Origin: Cerasibacillus sp036516575
GTDB taxonomy: Bacteria; Bacillota; Bacilli; Bacillales; Amphibacillaceae
Direction of reading: 5' to 3'
DNA length: 64,000 bases
Assembly: GCF_036516575.1 (NCBI RefSeq)
Contig: NZ_DATBTY010000073.1
Location: 214,343-278,342 of the forward strand
Positions 7,792 to 15,815 of this stretch are shown here, piece after piece. The notes below the pieces were generated by a model, which was not told the DNA's origin, searched no databases, and saw only the letters and a list, made by a program, of their open reading frames with translations. The position numbers and the translations under genes were made by a program. Positions within the stretch are counted from its first letter, which is position 1. The number at the start of each line of letters is the position of its first letter.

Positions 7792-9306
7792 TTAAAATAC
7801 TTTCCTATTTTTCTTTATAATTTGTTCGTCTTTTAATCCTTTATGAAGAGAGATCATGATGAATATTAAAATAAACACAAACGGAAATGCAGATACAATG
7901 GATGCTGTTTGTAAAGCATTCAAACCACCTGACCATAGTAGAACCGCAGCAGCTGCGGCTTGGACTAATCCCCAAATGATTTTAACGTGTAAAGGAGGAT
8001 TTAGCATGCCATTTGTTGTCTGCATGCCGATTACAAACGTTGCAGAATCCGCTGATGTAACGAAAAAGGAAGCGATTAGTATAATGGATACAATTGTAGC
8101 GATTGTACTTAGAGGTAAATGCTGTAATGTCGCAAATAGTGCAATTTCCGTGTTTTCTCCAAAATTCATTGCTTCCCAAATACCACCTTCACCAAACATT
8201 TCAATATGAATACCTGTACCACCAAAGATTGAAAACCAAAGCGCACAGAATAACGTAGGAACGGCTAATACACCGAAAACAAATTCTCGAATAGTCCGTC
8301 CTTTTGACACTCGAGCAATAAATGTACCAACAAATGGAGACCAAGCAATCCACCAAGCCCAATAAAAAATGGTCCAACCTTGAATCCACTCACTGTTTTC
8401 TTGATCAAAAGGTGATAGCCGGAAGCTCATCCGTGGCAAGTATTCTACATAATTACCTAAGGATGTTGTAAAAAGGTTCAATAAAAACGTCGTCGGTCCC
8501 ATGAATAGGAAGAAAAGCATAAGCAAGATAGCCAAAACAATATTGGCATTACTTAACCACTTAATTCCTCTCCCAAGTCCTGAAATAACCGATAACATGA
8601 ATAAAATGGTCACTGCTACAATGATAATCAATTGGGCTATGAATCCATTCGGAATGTTTTCGTTTAGAAAATGAAAGCCACCATTTATTTGAATTGCCCC
8701 AAGACCTAAGGAAGTAGCAACACCAAACACCGTTGCAAAAACGGCAATCGTATCAATTATTTTACCGATCGGACCGTTGATACGATCTCCGAGTAAAGGA
8801 TAAAAAATAGCACTGATTGTTCCAGGAGCCTCTTTTCTAAATTTGAAAAAAGCTAGTGCTAAGGCGATAACAGCATAAATACCCCATGGATGTAAACCCC
8901 AATGAAAAAAAGAAAATCTGAGTGCTGTCTCTGCTGATTCAGGACCATTACCCACACTATATGGTGGAATATTAAAATGAGAAATTGGTTCAGCTATGCT
9001 CCAAAATACAAGCCCAATTCCCATACCAGCACTAAAAAGCATCGCAAACCAACTAAATGTACTATATTCTGGTTCGTCATCTTCTTTGCCTAGTTTAACA
9101 TTGCCATATTTTGAAAATGCAAGGAAAATAGCGAATAAAAGAATGGCACTTGCAGTGATTAAGTAAAGCCAACCAAACTTTTCTTGCAAAAATGTCTGGA
9201 TTGCTGATGAGACTTTTTCAAGGTTTTCTGGGATGAATGCTCCCCACAAAATGAATAAAATGGCAAGTGTAATTGAGATAAAAAAAACTGGGCTCATTTT
9301 CCTCAA
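7792..9306 (-). CDS. opuD: BCCT-family glycine betaine/choline transporter
   Basis: Sodium-coupled importer of betaine-type compatible solutes in the cytoplasmic membrane, used for osmotic protection. About 504 residues with 12 hydrophobic segments. The BCCT signature is clear: the tryptophan-rich stretch WTIFYWAWWIAWSPFVGTF followed by IARVSKGRTIREF, and the early GMGIGLVFWSIAEP glycine-rich helix that forms the Na+/betaine site. The start is set at TTG 9306 because AGGAGGA lies seven bases upstream; an ATG at 9297 is a second option, and a longer reading from 9348 has no ribosome binding site. The 500-residue length and short C-terminal tail resemble OpuD. The symbol is by family resemblance; substrate is inferred. 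Confidence 0.88.
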   Translation of the reverse strand: MRKMSPVFFISITLAILFILWGAFIPENLEKVSSAIQTFLQEKFGWLYLITASAILLFAIFLAFSKYGNVKLGKEDDEPEYSTFSWFAMLFSAGMGIGLVFWSIAEPISHFNIPPYSVGNGPESAETALRFSFFHWGLHPWGIYAVIALALAFFKFRKEAPGTISAIFYPLLGDRINGPIGKIIDTIAVFATVFGVATSLGLGAIQINGGFHFLNENIPNGFIAQLIIIVAVTILFMLSVISGLGRGIKWLSNANIVLAILLMLFFLFMGPTTFLLNLFTTSLGNYVEYLPRMSFRLSPFDQENSEWIQGWTIFYWAWWIAWSPFVGTFIARVSKGRTIREFVFGVLAVPTLFCALWFSIFGGTGIHIEMFGEGGIWEAMNFGENTEIALFATLQHLPLSTIATIVSIILIASFFVTSADSATFVIGMQTTNGMLNPPLHVKIIWGLVQAAAAAVLLWSGGLNALQTASIVSAFPFVFILIFIMISLHKGLKDEQIIKKNRKVF

Positions 9307-9560
9307 AGTTTGTTCCTCCTGTAGATGATATAACGAATATATGGACAAGTCTTTTAACTTATAAAGGAGTCAATGTTAATTAAAACAAAATGTAATAAAC
9401 ATTATTATGCTTATCCTGCACTGAAATCATAGATAAATTCATGATTAATTAATGCTTTAAAGGATTGAGGAGGAAATGTATAGTCTCCTAAGCAGCCAGT
9501 AAATTTAAACTGTCGGTTTAAAAAACGTTGATAAAGAATCGGAGAATGATATGAAAAAAA

Positions 9561-9602
9561 CATAAAAAAGTCGGGTGTCTCGAAATAAAATGAGACACCC
9601 GA
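9561..9602 (-). terminator. Terminator of the coiled-coil protein gene
   Basis: Perfect 11-bp inverted repeat (9571-9581 and 9592-9602, TCGGGTGTCTC type) with a T6 run on the minus strand (A run 9564-9569), 10 bases past the stop of the gene ending at 9612. Confidence 0.85.
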
Positions 9603-9611
9603 TTTATAAGG

Positions 9612-10007
9612 TTATGCAAATACAGCGCCTTTTAAATAACGTATTTCTGTTTCGTGTTCAATGGAACGAAAGGCAAGCGTTTCAATAATCTTATCTTGTT
9701 TTGCTTGAAGATCTGTAACTGTTTTTAAGGTTTCAGCATTAGTAGCTACTTGTTCCATAATTCCATCCAACTTCTTTTCTAAGCGATCAAATCGCTGATC
9801 CATTTGTTCGAATCTCGCATCGATTTGCTCGAACCTCTGATCAATTTGCTCAAATTTCTGGTCGATTTTTCCGAACTTCTGATCAATGTGTCCGAACGTC
9901 ACATGAATCTGTTCGAACTTGGCATCCATTTTTTTGTTCGTTGTTTGGATATCTTGTCTAATCGTTTTTAAACCTGATAAAATTTGATTTAACACAGCTT
10001 CACTCAC
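9612..10007 (-). CDS. Heptad-repeat coiled-coil protein
   Basis: A 131-residue soluble protein. Residues about 30-85 are consecutive seven-residue repeats of the form F-x-x-I/M-D-x-R/K (IDQKFEQ, IDQRFEQ, IDARFEQ, MDQRFDR), giving a highly regular coiled coil; a shorter C-terminal segment follows. The repeats also show as a 21-bp period in the DNA. Start chosen at GTG 10007 because AAAGG is then nine bases upstream; the ATG at 10016 would overlap the site. Similar stand-alone proteins occur in Bacillaceae and on phages, but no function is assigned. Confidence 0.7.
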   Translation of the reverse strand: MSEAVLNQILSGLKTIRQDIQTTNKKMDAKFEQIHVTFGHIDQKFGKIDQKFEQIDQRFEQIDARFEQMDQRFDRLEKKLDGIMEQVATNAETLKTVTDLQAKQDKIIETLAFRSIEHETEIRYLKGAVFA

Positions 10008-10295
10008 GAATACCATCCTTTCTCCATATTTTTAGATATTCCCCCACTCACATTGAATTAGGATGTAAGAAGATAAGGCTTTAGTAGAATTATTGTAGAA
10101 GATATAAGTGCATGTAGCATAAAATGAGGCATATATCAGTTATATATATCATAATACAAGCTTTACTTTAACACAATAAAATTTCTTTGTTCTCTTCATA
10201 GACTCTTTACAATAATAAGACTCATTCTAATAGGAATCAGATTTCAATCATGCTACTATGGATATGTAACTTAAATTCATAAAAGGAGCTTTCAT

Positions 10296-11111
10296 TTGGT
10301 TTATTTAATCAGTTTAATCGCAGGTATGATTGCCTCGTTTATCGGAAGTTTGGTCGGTTTAGGCGGTGGGATGATTTTAATTCCACTCTTGCTGGCGCTT
10401 CATAAATTCATTCCTAGCTTTTCTTGGGCAACACCACATACGATTGTCGGGATTTCTTTAGTGTTAATCGTCTTTACAGCGCTCTCATCGACCATTTCAT
10501 ATATTAAACAACAACGTGTTGATAAAAAGTCTGGATTGCTGTTTTTACTAGGAAGTATTCCAGGGGGGATAATAGGATCGTGGCTTAATCAATTCGTCCC
10601 TGCTGAAAAGTTTACATTGTATTTCGGTCTATTGATGATTGTCATGTCATTATTACTATTTATTAAACGTGAAGAAAAGGCACAGCCATTTATTTCTACA
10701 GGTTCAAAACGGATATTCACTTTAAATGGAGTGGAATACCAATATGCTGTGAATAAGTGGCTAGCTATATCCATATCATTTATTGTTGGGATACTATCAG
10801 GTTTATTCGGTATCGGTGGTGGGGCCATTATGGTGCCAACGATGATTCTCTTGTTTGGCTTTCCGCCACAAATTGCAACAGCGACTTCGATGTTTATGAT
10901 CTTCTTTGTCAGCTTATTTAGTGCAACGACACATGTGTTTTTAGGTCATATTGATTGGCAGTATGTGCTTGTCTTTATTCCAGCGGCATGGATTGGTGGT
11001 AAGTTAGGGGCATATACGAATCAAAAATTAACAGGAAATGCAGTTAAGTGGATTTTACGGATCATACTAATTCTTGTAGGGATACAATTAATTTTTGAAG
11101 GGTTGGGCTAA
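10296..11111 (+). CDS. yunE: TauE/SafE-family sulfite exporter-like membrane protein (YunE)
   Basis: A 271-residue membrane protein with about eight hydrophobic segments built from two repeats, each opening with a glycine-rich helix (SLVGLGGGMILIPLLL and LFGIGGGAIMVPTMIL), the hallmark of TauE/SafE (DUF81) anion exporters. TTG start with AAAGGAG seven bases upstream. It is followed by yunD, yunC and yunB, the same set found together in B. subtilis, which supports the symbol. Transported substrate (sulfite, sulfoacetate or another sulfur anion) is family knowledge, not shown here. Confidence 0.85.
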   Translation: MVYLISLIAGMIASFIGSLVGLGGGMILIPLLLALHKFIPSFSWATPHTIVGISLVLIVFTALSSTISYIKQQRVDKKSGLLFLLGSIPGGIIGSWLNQFVPAEKFTLYFGLLMIVMSLLLFIKREEKAQPFISTGSKRIFTLNGVEYQYAVNKWLAISISFIVGILSGLFGIGGGAIMVPTMILLFGFPPQIATATSMFMIFFVSLFSATTHVFLGHIDWQYVLVFIPAAWIGGKLGAYTNQKLTGNAVKWILRIILILVGIQLIFEGLG

Positions 11112-11123
11112 GGTGAGTAGGAG

Positions 11124-12527
11124 ATGCTAGAACATATTCATTTCTATTATACGAATGACTTTCATAGTCATTTTTCACAATGGTCACGTGTAGCAAATTT
11201 TTTAAAAGGGAAGAAAATAAAGCATCAAATAGACGGTGATTCTTATTATCTTGTAGATATCGGTGATCATATGGATCGGGTTCATCCTATTACAGAAGCA
11301 AGTATGGGAAAAGCGAATGTAGAATTATTGAATGATTTAGCTTATGATGTTGTCACTTTTGGTAACAATGAAGGGATTACATTAGCACGGGATGATTTTT
11401 TCGATTTATATGAAGAGGCGCAGTTTGATGTTGTTTGTGCGAATTTACATAGTACGGCTGGAGATGAACCAGACTGGCTTAGACGATATACAACAGTCCA
11501 ATCAGTCGGTGGAGTGAAAATTGGCTTTCTAGGTTTAACTGTGCCCTTCAATGATTTCTATCATTTATTAGATTTGCATATTACATCACCGTTTGATGCA
11601 CTTGAACAATATATAGAAAAATTAAAGTCTGAAGTAGATGTAATTATCTTATTATCACATCTTGGCATTACGGTTGATCGACAAATTGCTAAACAGTTTC
11701 CAGAAATTGATGTCATTATTGGTGGGCATACCCATCATTTATTTAAACAAGGAGAGTTAGCACATCAAACACTCATAACGGCAGCTGGAAAAAACTGTTA
11801 CTATGTTGGTGAATTACATCTTGTCTGGGATCATAAAGAACAAAAGCTTTACCATAAAGATGCTATCGCTACCGACGTATCACATGTTCCAAGAGATTTG
11901 GCAACTGAAGAAATGCTTAATCAATTAGAACTTAAAGCACAAAATATCTTAGGAAAAAAGGTCGTTTATTTAGAGGAACCTTTGGAAGTTAGATGGTTTA
12001 AAGAAACGGAAATTATGAAATATTTAACAGACACTGTAAAAGAATGGACAAATGCAGACGGGGCCATGTTGAATGCAGGGCTATTGTTGGAAGACTTTAA
12101 TCCGGGATATATTACTTATGGTGATATACACCGTATTTGTCCACATCCCATTAATCCTTGTATTGTCAGTATTTATGGTAGTGAATTAATCAAGGTCATC
12201 CAGAAAACATTAAAACGATCATTTACTGAGATGAAATTGAAAGGATTTGGTTTCCGTGGTGAAGTATTAGGGAAAATGATTTTTTCCGATATCGAATTTA
12301 CACCAATAACAGATGAAAAAGAAGGTCTTATTATAACAGATGTTGCGATTCGTGGTAGGGCGCTAAAAGAAAATACAACTTACAATATTGCAACGGCTGA
12401 TTCGTTTACGTTTGGTGCGTTATTACCTGAAATATCACAAGCAAAACAGAAGACGTACTTCTTACCAGAATTTTTAAGAAATCTTCTTTTAGAAACATTA
12501 GTGACTTATTATGGAACAAATGAATAG
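11124..12527 (+). CDS. yunD: 5'-nucleotidase-type metallophosphoesterase (YunD)
   Basis: A 467-residue two-domain enzyme of the UshA/5'-nucleotidase superfamily without a signal peptide, so probably cytoplasmic. The metallophosphoesterase domain (residues 1-about 260) shows the metal ligand series: DFHSH, GDHMD, GNNEG, SHLG and GGHTHH. The C-terminal 5'-nucleotidase domain (about 275-455) follows. It probably hydrolyses nucleotides or similar phosphate esters. Starts 12 bases after yunE and likely shares its transcript. The gene order with yunE, yunC and yunB matches B. subtilis. Confidence 0.88.
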   Translation: MLEHIHFYYTNDFHSHFSQWSRVANFLKGKKIKHQIDGDSYYLVDIGDHMDRVHPITEASMGKANVELLNDLAYDVVTFGNNEGITLARDDFFDLYEEAQFDVVCANLHSTAGDEPDWLRRYTTVQSVGGVKIGFLGLTVPFNDFYHLLDLHITSPFDALEQYIEKLKSEVDVIILLSHLGITVDRQIAKQFPEIDVIIGGHTHHLFKQGELAHQTLITAAGKNCYYVGELHLVWDHKEQKLYHKDAIATDVSHVPRDLATEEMLNQLELKAQNILGKKVVYLEEPLEVRWFKETEIMKYLTDTVKEWTNADGAMLNAGLLLEDFNPGYITYGDIHRICPHPINPCIVSIYGSELIKVIQKTLKRSFTEMKLKGFGFRGEVLGKMIFSDIEFTPITDEKEGLIITDVAIRGRALKENTTYNIATADSFTFGALLPEISQAKQKTYFLPEFLRNLLLETLVTYYGTNE

Positions 12528-12546
12528 GTATTTGAACAGTTTATCT

Positions 12547-12590
12547 CCCTTTGTCATATAGTGTGTATTATGACAAAGGGGGATTTTTTT
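12547..12590 (+). terminator. Terminator-like hairpin covering the yunC ribosome binding site
   Basis: A 12-bp perfect stem (12547-12558 with 12569-12580) followed by GGA and T7. The 3' arm contains AAAGGGGG, which is also the only ribosome binding site for yunC (ATG at 12592). The hairpin could end yunD transcription, and any read-through would hide the site. Confidence 0.75.
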
Positions 12591-12591
12591 A

Positions 12592-12894
12592 ATGATTACA
12601 ATTAATCCACTTGATGTAGAAGGAATTATCTTTACGGCTATACGTGTTGAATTACCAAAAACGAATCTATTAATCATAGCAAATGAAATTGGTTATATTA
12701 TGTGTGCGGCTTTAGATGTTAACGTCCTAAATGAAAGGCTTAAAGAGAGGAAAGTGATTGCAGGAAGGGCATCGGGTGTTCGCACAATTGATGATTTATT
12801 GCATGCACCGTTAGAAATGATTACTGATGCTTCAAAGGAATATGATTGGAGAGTCGGCATGACCGGAAAAGAAGCGTTATTAAAAATTGCATAA
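12592..12894 (+). CDS. yunC: DUF1805 protein YunC
   Basis: A 100-residue protein of the DUF1805 (YunC) family: the start ITINPLDVEGIIFTAIRVELPKTNLL and the motif GYIMCAALDVNVLNE, followed by RASGVRTIDDLL, match the compact alpha/beta fold reported for this family. Function unknown. Cytoplasmic, no signal. Its ribosome binding site lies in the 3' arm of a hairpin. Between yunD and yunB as in B. subtilis. Confidence 0.9.
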   Translation: MITINPLDVEGIIFTAIRVELPKTNLLIIANEIGYIMCAALDVNVLNERLKERKVIAGRASGVRTIDDLLHAPLEMITDASKEYDWRVGMTGKEALLKIA

Positions 12895-12904
12895 GTTACC
12901 TTCT

Positions 12905-12946
12905 AAACCCCCATAAACAAGCATAATTTTGTGTTAAGGGGGTTTT
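12905..12946 (+). promoter_or_regulatory. Hairpin covering the yunB ribosome binding site
   Basis: AAACCCCC (12905-12912) can pair with GGGGGTTT (12938-12945) across a 25-base loop. The 3' arm includes AAGGGGG, the ribosome binding site for yunB (ATG 12950). It could be a terminator or a translation control element. Confidence 0.5.
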
Positions 12947-12949
12947 AAA

Positions 12950-13726
12950 ATGCGAAAACGAACACGATTTAAATCACGAACACCACCTCCCATGAGCCAG
13001 CTATTATTTATTTCTTTTCTTTTTGTGATGATTAGTACACTTCTTAGTATTTGGTATATCGACACAAAAATTAAACCAGTACTAATGGAGATTGCTAAAA
13101 GAAAGACAACCGAATTTGCTACAAGAGCGATTAATTCGGCTGTTAAATTCGCCGAAAATTATACATTTGACCAAATTGCCCGAACGATTACAGACCAGAA
13201 TGGTAATGTCTCCATTGTTGGTTGGGATTCGTCTGTTGTTAATAAGATAAATCGGGCGGCAACTGATCGTGTTGAAGAATTCTTTCGTAGTATGAATCGT
13301 GGGGAACCACCAGATTATGAAGATCCCTTAAGTGAACCGGAAATATATGGTGATACGGTCGATGAACTAGTTGAAAAAGATCCCACTGTAGTAGAAATCC
13401 CAATTGGTCAAGCAACAGGAAATGCTATTTTAGCCAATTTAGGCCCCAAGATACCGGTAAATTTAGAACTGATTGGGAGTGTTCGCACGGATATTCAAGA
13501 GGAAAGAGAAGAATTTGGTATTAATAATGTGTTTGTCACACTGTATGTCTTAGTAGAAGCGGATGTCCAAATCATTGTACCTTTTACGACGGAAGTGACG
13601 ACTGTAAAAACACGGATCATGATTGATAAGCATTTAGTCATGGGGCAAGTACCGAATTTCTATGGTGGTGGAAAGGAGGGGCCATCGATTGCGGTTCCAA
13701 AAAAAGACTTGCAAGATCTCCCGTAA
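12950..13726 (+). CDS. yunB: Sporulation protein YunB
   Basis: A 258-residue protein with one N-terminal membrane anchor (about residues 18-40) and a long extracytoplasmic part. The segments FATRAINSAVKFAENYTFDQIA, PIGQATGNAILANLGPKIPVN and VEADVQIIVPF are typical of YunB, a protein made in the mother cell during sporulation in B. subtilis and needed for efficient spore formation. Last gene of the yunE-D-C-B block; its 3' end contains the promoter of the lysine riboswitch transcript. A spore-specific promoter was not identified. Confidence 0.92.
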   Translation: MRKRTRFKSRTPPPMSQLLFISFLFVMISTLLSIWYIDTKIKPVLMEIAKRKTTEFATRAINSAVKFAENYTFDQIARTITDQNGNVSIVGWDSSVVNKINRAATDRVEEFFRSMNRGEPPDYEDPLSEPEIYGDTVDELVEKDPTVVEIPIGQATGNAILANLGPKIPVNLELIGSVRTDIQEEREEFGINNVFVTLYVLVEADVQIIVPFTTEVTTVKTRIMIDKHLVMGQVPNFYGGGKEGPSIAVPKKDLQDLP

Positions 13727-13738
13727 TATGTGTATAAT
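13709..13738 (+). promoter_or_regulatory. Probable SigA promoter of the lysine riboswitch transcript
   Basis: TTGCAA (13709-13714) and TATAAT (13733-13738) with an 18-bp spacer, placed inside the end of yunB and just ahead of the riboswitch. Confidence 0.65.
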
Positions 13739-13761
13739 GAAGGGTAACAAATTAAATATAA

Positions 13762-13925
13762 TACCTTATCACGTCGGTGAGGTAGAGGCGCAGGCAACAT
13801 GAGTAAACTATCTGAGGATGACAACAATGATGATAGCTAAAAGGGTTGTTTGCCGAAGTAATACAAGTGTCTAACTAGTACTTACTGGGGTGTCTTTGAA
13901 TAAGAGGCGCACTGTCATACACATT
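13762..13925 (+). ncRNA. Lysine riboswitch (L box)
   Basis: The conserved blocks of the lysine aptamer are present in order: GGTGAGGTAGAGGCGC (13774 onward), the AGTAA segment of the second helix, an AAAGGG-GCCGAAG core near 13840-13857, the fourth helix with CTTACTGGGGT, and the closing CACTGTCA at 13911-13918. A terminator hairpin (13972-14012) lies between it and the transporter gene, so lysine binding should favour termination. Boundaries are approximate. Confidence 0.88.
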
Positions 13926-13971
13926 GTGTATGGAGGACTACTGATCGAAATGGAGGATAACGCTAATTGCC

Positions 13972-14012
13972 AGGCAATGACAAGTTATTTTCTATCATTG
14001 CCTTTTATTTTT
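13972..14012 (+). terminator. Riboswitch-controlled terminator
   Basis: Nine-bp stem (13972-13980 with 13995-14003, AGGCAATGA type) followed by TTTATTTTT. Upstream GTATGGAGG (13928-13936) can instead pair with CCTCCATAC (14030-14038), and GGAGGATA near 13952 with TATCCTCC near 14019, giving candidate alternative structures. Confidence 0.8.
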
Positions 14013-14073
14013 GAAAGTATATCCTCCACCCTCCATACTAAATGTGTAAAAAGAGATAATGGAGGGTGTTTAA

Positions 14074-15621
14074 ATGGTAGGGACATTTTATTCAATCATA
14101 CCAGCACTCGTCATGCTGGTTTTAGTTTTATTAACGCGAAAAGTACTTTTATCGCTTGGAACAGGGATTGGGATTGGAGCATTATTTATCCATGAATTTA
14201 ATGTAATCGATGCACTAAAGGAAATTGTTCAAGTCTTTGTTGCTATTTTTTATAGTAGTGAAGGAATTGAAACAGGCAATATATTATTATTACTCTTTTT
14301 AGTGCTCTTAGGTGTCATGATTGCATTTTTACAAGCATCAGGGGGGAGCCGGGCATTTGGTGAATGGATGATTAAACGTATTCGTACTCGGACTGGCTCA
14401 CAATTTATGACCGTACTTTTAGGTTTTATTATTTTTATTGATGATTATTTCAGTAGTTTAGCAGTCGGACAGATTTCACGTCCATTAACGGACCGCCATA
14501 AAGTATCACGAGCAAAGCTTGCTTACTTAATAGACTCCACCTCGTCACCAGTGACAGTGTTGTCGCCTATTTCAAGTTGGGGTGCTTATATAATCGGGAT
14601 ATTAGGCGGATTATTCGCTGCTAAAGAAATTACTGAATATAAACCGTTAGAAGCGTTTATTAAAATCATACCGTATAATCTCTATGCGATCATCGCTCTT
14701 ATTCTCGTCTTTGTCGTTATCTATGTAAACTTTTTAGTTGGTCCGATGAAAAGACATGAGGAGCGGGCATTGAAAAAAGGTCAGTTACTTAGTCAAGACC
14801 GTTTGCCACCTGGAGATTTATCAAATACATTCACAGCTAATGCAAACGGAAAGGCATATCACTTATTTATTCCGATTGTCGTTTTACTAGTAACAACCAT
14901 TGCAAGCATGCTTGTAACAGGATGGATGGCAAGCGATGAAGGAACAAGTATACTGGCGGTGTTTGCCAATACGGATGTTAATATATCACTCTTTATAGGT
15001 GGGATTCTATCTGTCCTTGTTGCTCTAGGCCTATATTTGAAGTTGCCATCACGCCAAGCTGGATTGGTGAAAATCGCAAAAGAAGGGACGCTTACAATGG
15101 TTCCGGCAATTACTATTTTACTACTCGCTTGGATGATAGGATCTGTTATTGGTACGCTTCAAACAGGTGAATATTTAGCAAGTCTCGTTACAGAAGCGGA
15201 GATGCAGACGGCATTTTTACCATTTCTTTTCTTTCTTATCGCTAGCATCATGTCATTATCAACGGGAACGTCATGGGGAACGTTCGGAATTATGTTACCG
15301 ATTGCTGTAGATGTTCTCGTTGTAACGGATATGAGTTTATTATTGCCAACATTAGGTGCAGTCCTTGCTGGGGCGGTCTTTGGTGATCATTGTACACCGA
15401 TTTCAGATACAACAATTCTATCGTCAACCGGAGCGGGTGTTCACCATATCGATCACGTCGTGACACAATTACCATATGCCATCATTGCTGCATTATCAGC
15501 TGGGCTAGGCTACCTATTTATCGGATTCACAAATCAAGTGGGTTTTGGCTTACTTGTATCGATTCTTATCTTAGCAATAATTGTAGCTCTCTATCAGCTG
15601 TTTCGTAAGCGATTGTCGTAA
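14074..15621 (+). CDS. NhaC-family antiporter-type transporter, probably lysine transport (LysW-like)
   Basis: A 515-residue membrane protein of the NhaC/ArsB-like superfamily with about 12 hydrophobic segments; the conserved family stretches FIIFIDDYFSSLAVGQI, RAKLAYLIDSTSSPVTVLSPISSWGAY and DHCTPISDTTILSSTG are intact. Alone it would be called a Na+/H+ antiporter, but its expression is under a lysine riboswitch. Comparative studies named riboswitch-linked members of this family LysW and predicted lysine transport. The reading here is therefore cation-coupled lysine uptake, by inference. ATG at 14074 with GGAGGGTG upstream; a strong terminator follows the stop codon. Confidence 0.85.
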   Translation: MVGTFYSIIPALVMLVLVLLTRKVLLSLGTGIGIGALFIHEFNVIDALKEIVQVFVAIFYSSEGIETGNILLLLFLVLLGVMIAFLQASGGSRAFGEWMIKRIRTRTGSQFMTVLLGFIIFIDDYFSSLAVGQISRPLTDRHKVSRAKLAYLIDSTSSPVTVLSPISSWGAYIIGILGGLFAAKEITEYKPLEAFIKIIPYNLYAIIALILVFVVIYVNFLVGPMKRHEERALKKGQLLSQDRLPPGDLSNTFTANANGKAYHLFIPIVVLLVTTIASMLVTGWMASDEGTSILAVFANTDVNISLFIGGILSVLVALGLYLKLPSRQAGLVKIAKEGTLTMVPAITILLLAWMIGSVIGTLQTGEYLASLVTEAEMQTAFLPFLFFLIASIMSLSTGTSWGTFGIMLPIAVDVLVVTDMSLLLPTLGAVLAGAVFGDHCTPISDTTILSSTGAGVHHIDHVVTQLPYAIIAALSAGLGYLFIGFTNQVGFGLLVSILILAIIVALYQLFRKRLS

Positions 15622-15638
15622 TTCAAAAAAATTTGCTA

Positions 15639-15687
15639 AAACATATTCCTTTACAGAAACATAGCAAAGGAATATGTTTCTTTTTTT
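15639..15687 (+). terminator. Terminator after the lysW-like gene
   Basis: Perfect 14-bp inverted repeat (15639-15652 and 15666-15679) followed by C and T7. Confidence 0.92.
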
Positions 15688-15701
15688 CCAATAAAAATAC
15701 T

Positions 15702-15730
15702 TTGACATCTTGTATAAGTCCTTGTATAAT
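15702..15730 (+). promoter_or_regulatory. Consensus SigA promoter of the NSS transporter operon
   Basis: Exact TTGACA (15702-15707) and TATAAT (15725-15730) with a 17-bp spacer. It starts a leader of about 80 bases before the ATG at 15816; no known riboswitch was seen in that leader. Confidence 0.9.
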
Positions 15731-15815
15731 ACAAAACAAATATATCTGAAAATAGTTAAGTTTTACAAGATTGCGCTATTCGGGTATGATATGACAATAA
15801 AAAGGAGGAGAAGCA

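Noticed and set aside
7856..8209. 117-codon plus-strand reading frame
   Set aside because: Antisense to the well-conserved BCCT transporter; a frame shadow.
9612..10016. Phage tail or fibre gene
   Set aside because: The heptad repeats could suggest it, but no other phage gene or attachment site is near.
10205..10245. Possible Fur-type operator upstream of yunE
   Set aside because: The imperfect repeat around CATTCTAATAGGAATC fits the Fur pattern poorly and the genes are not iron-related.
13890..14195. Reading frame of 101 codons on the plus strand
   Set aside because: It lies inside the lysine riboswitch and expression platform and runs into the transporter gene in another frame; no plausible protein.
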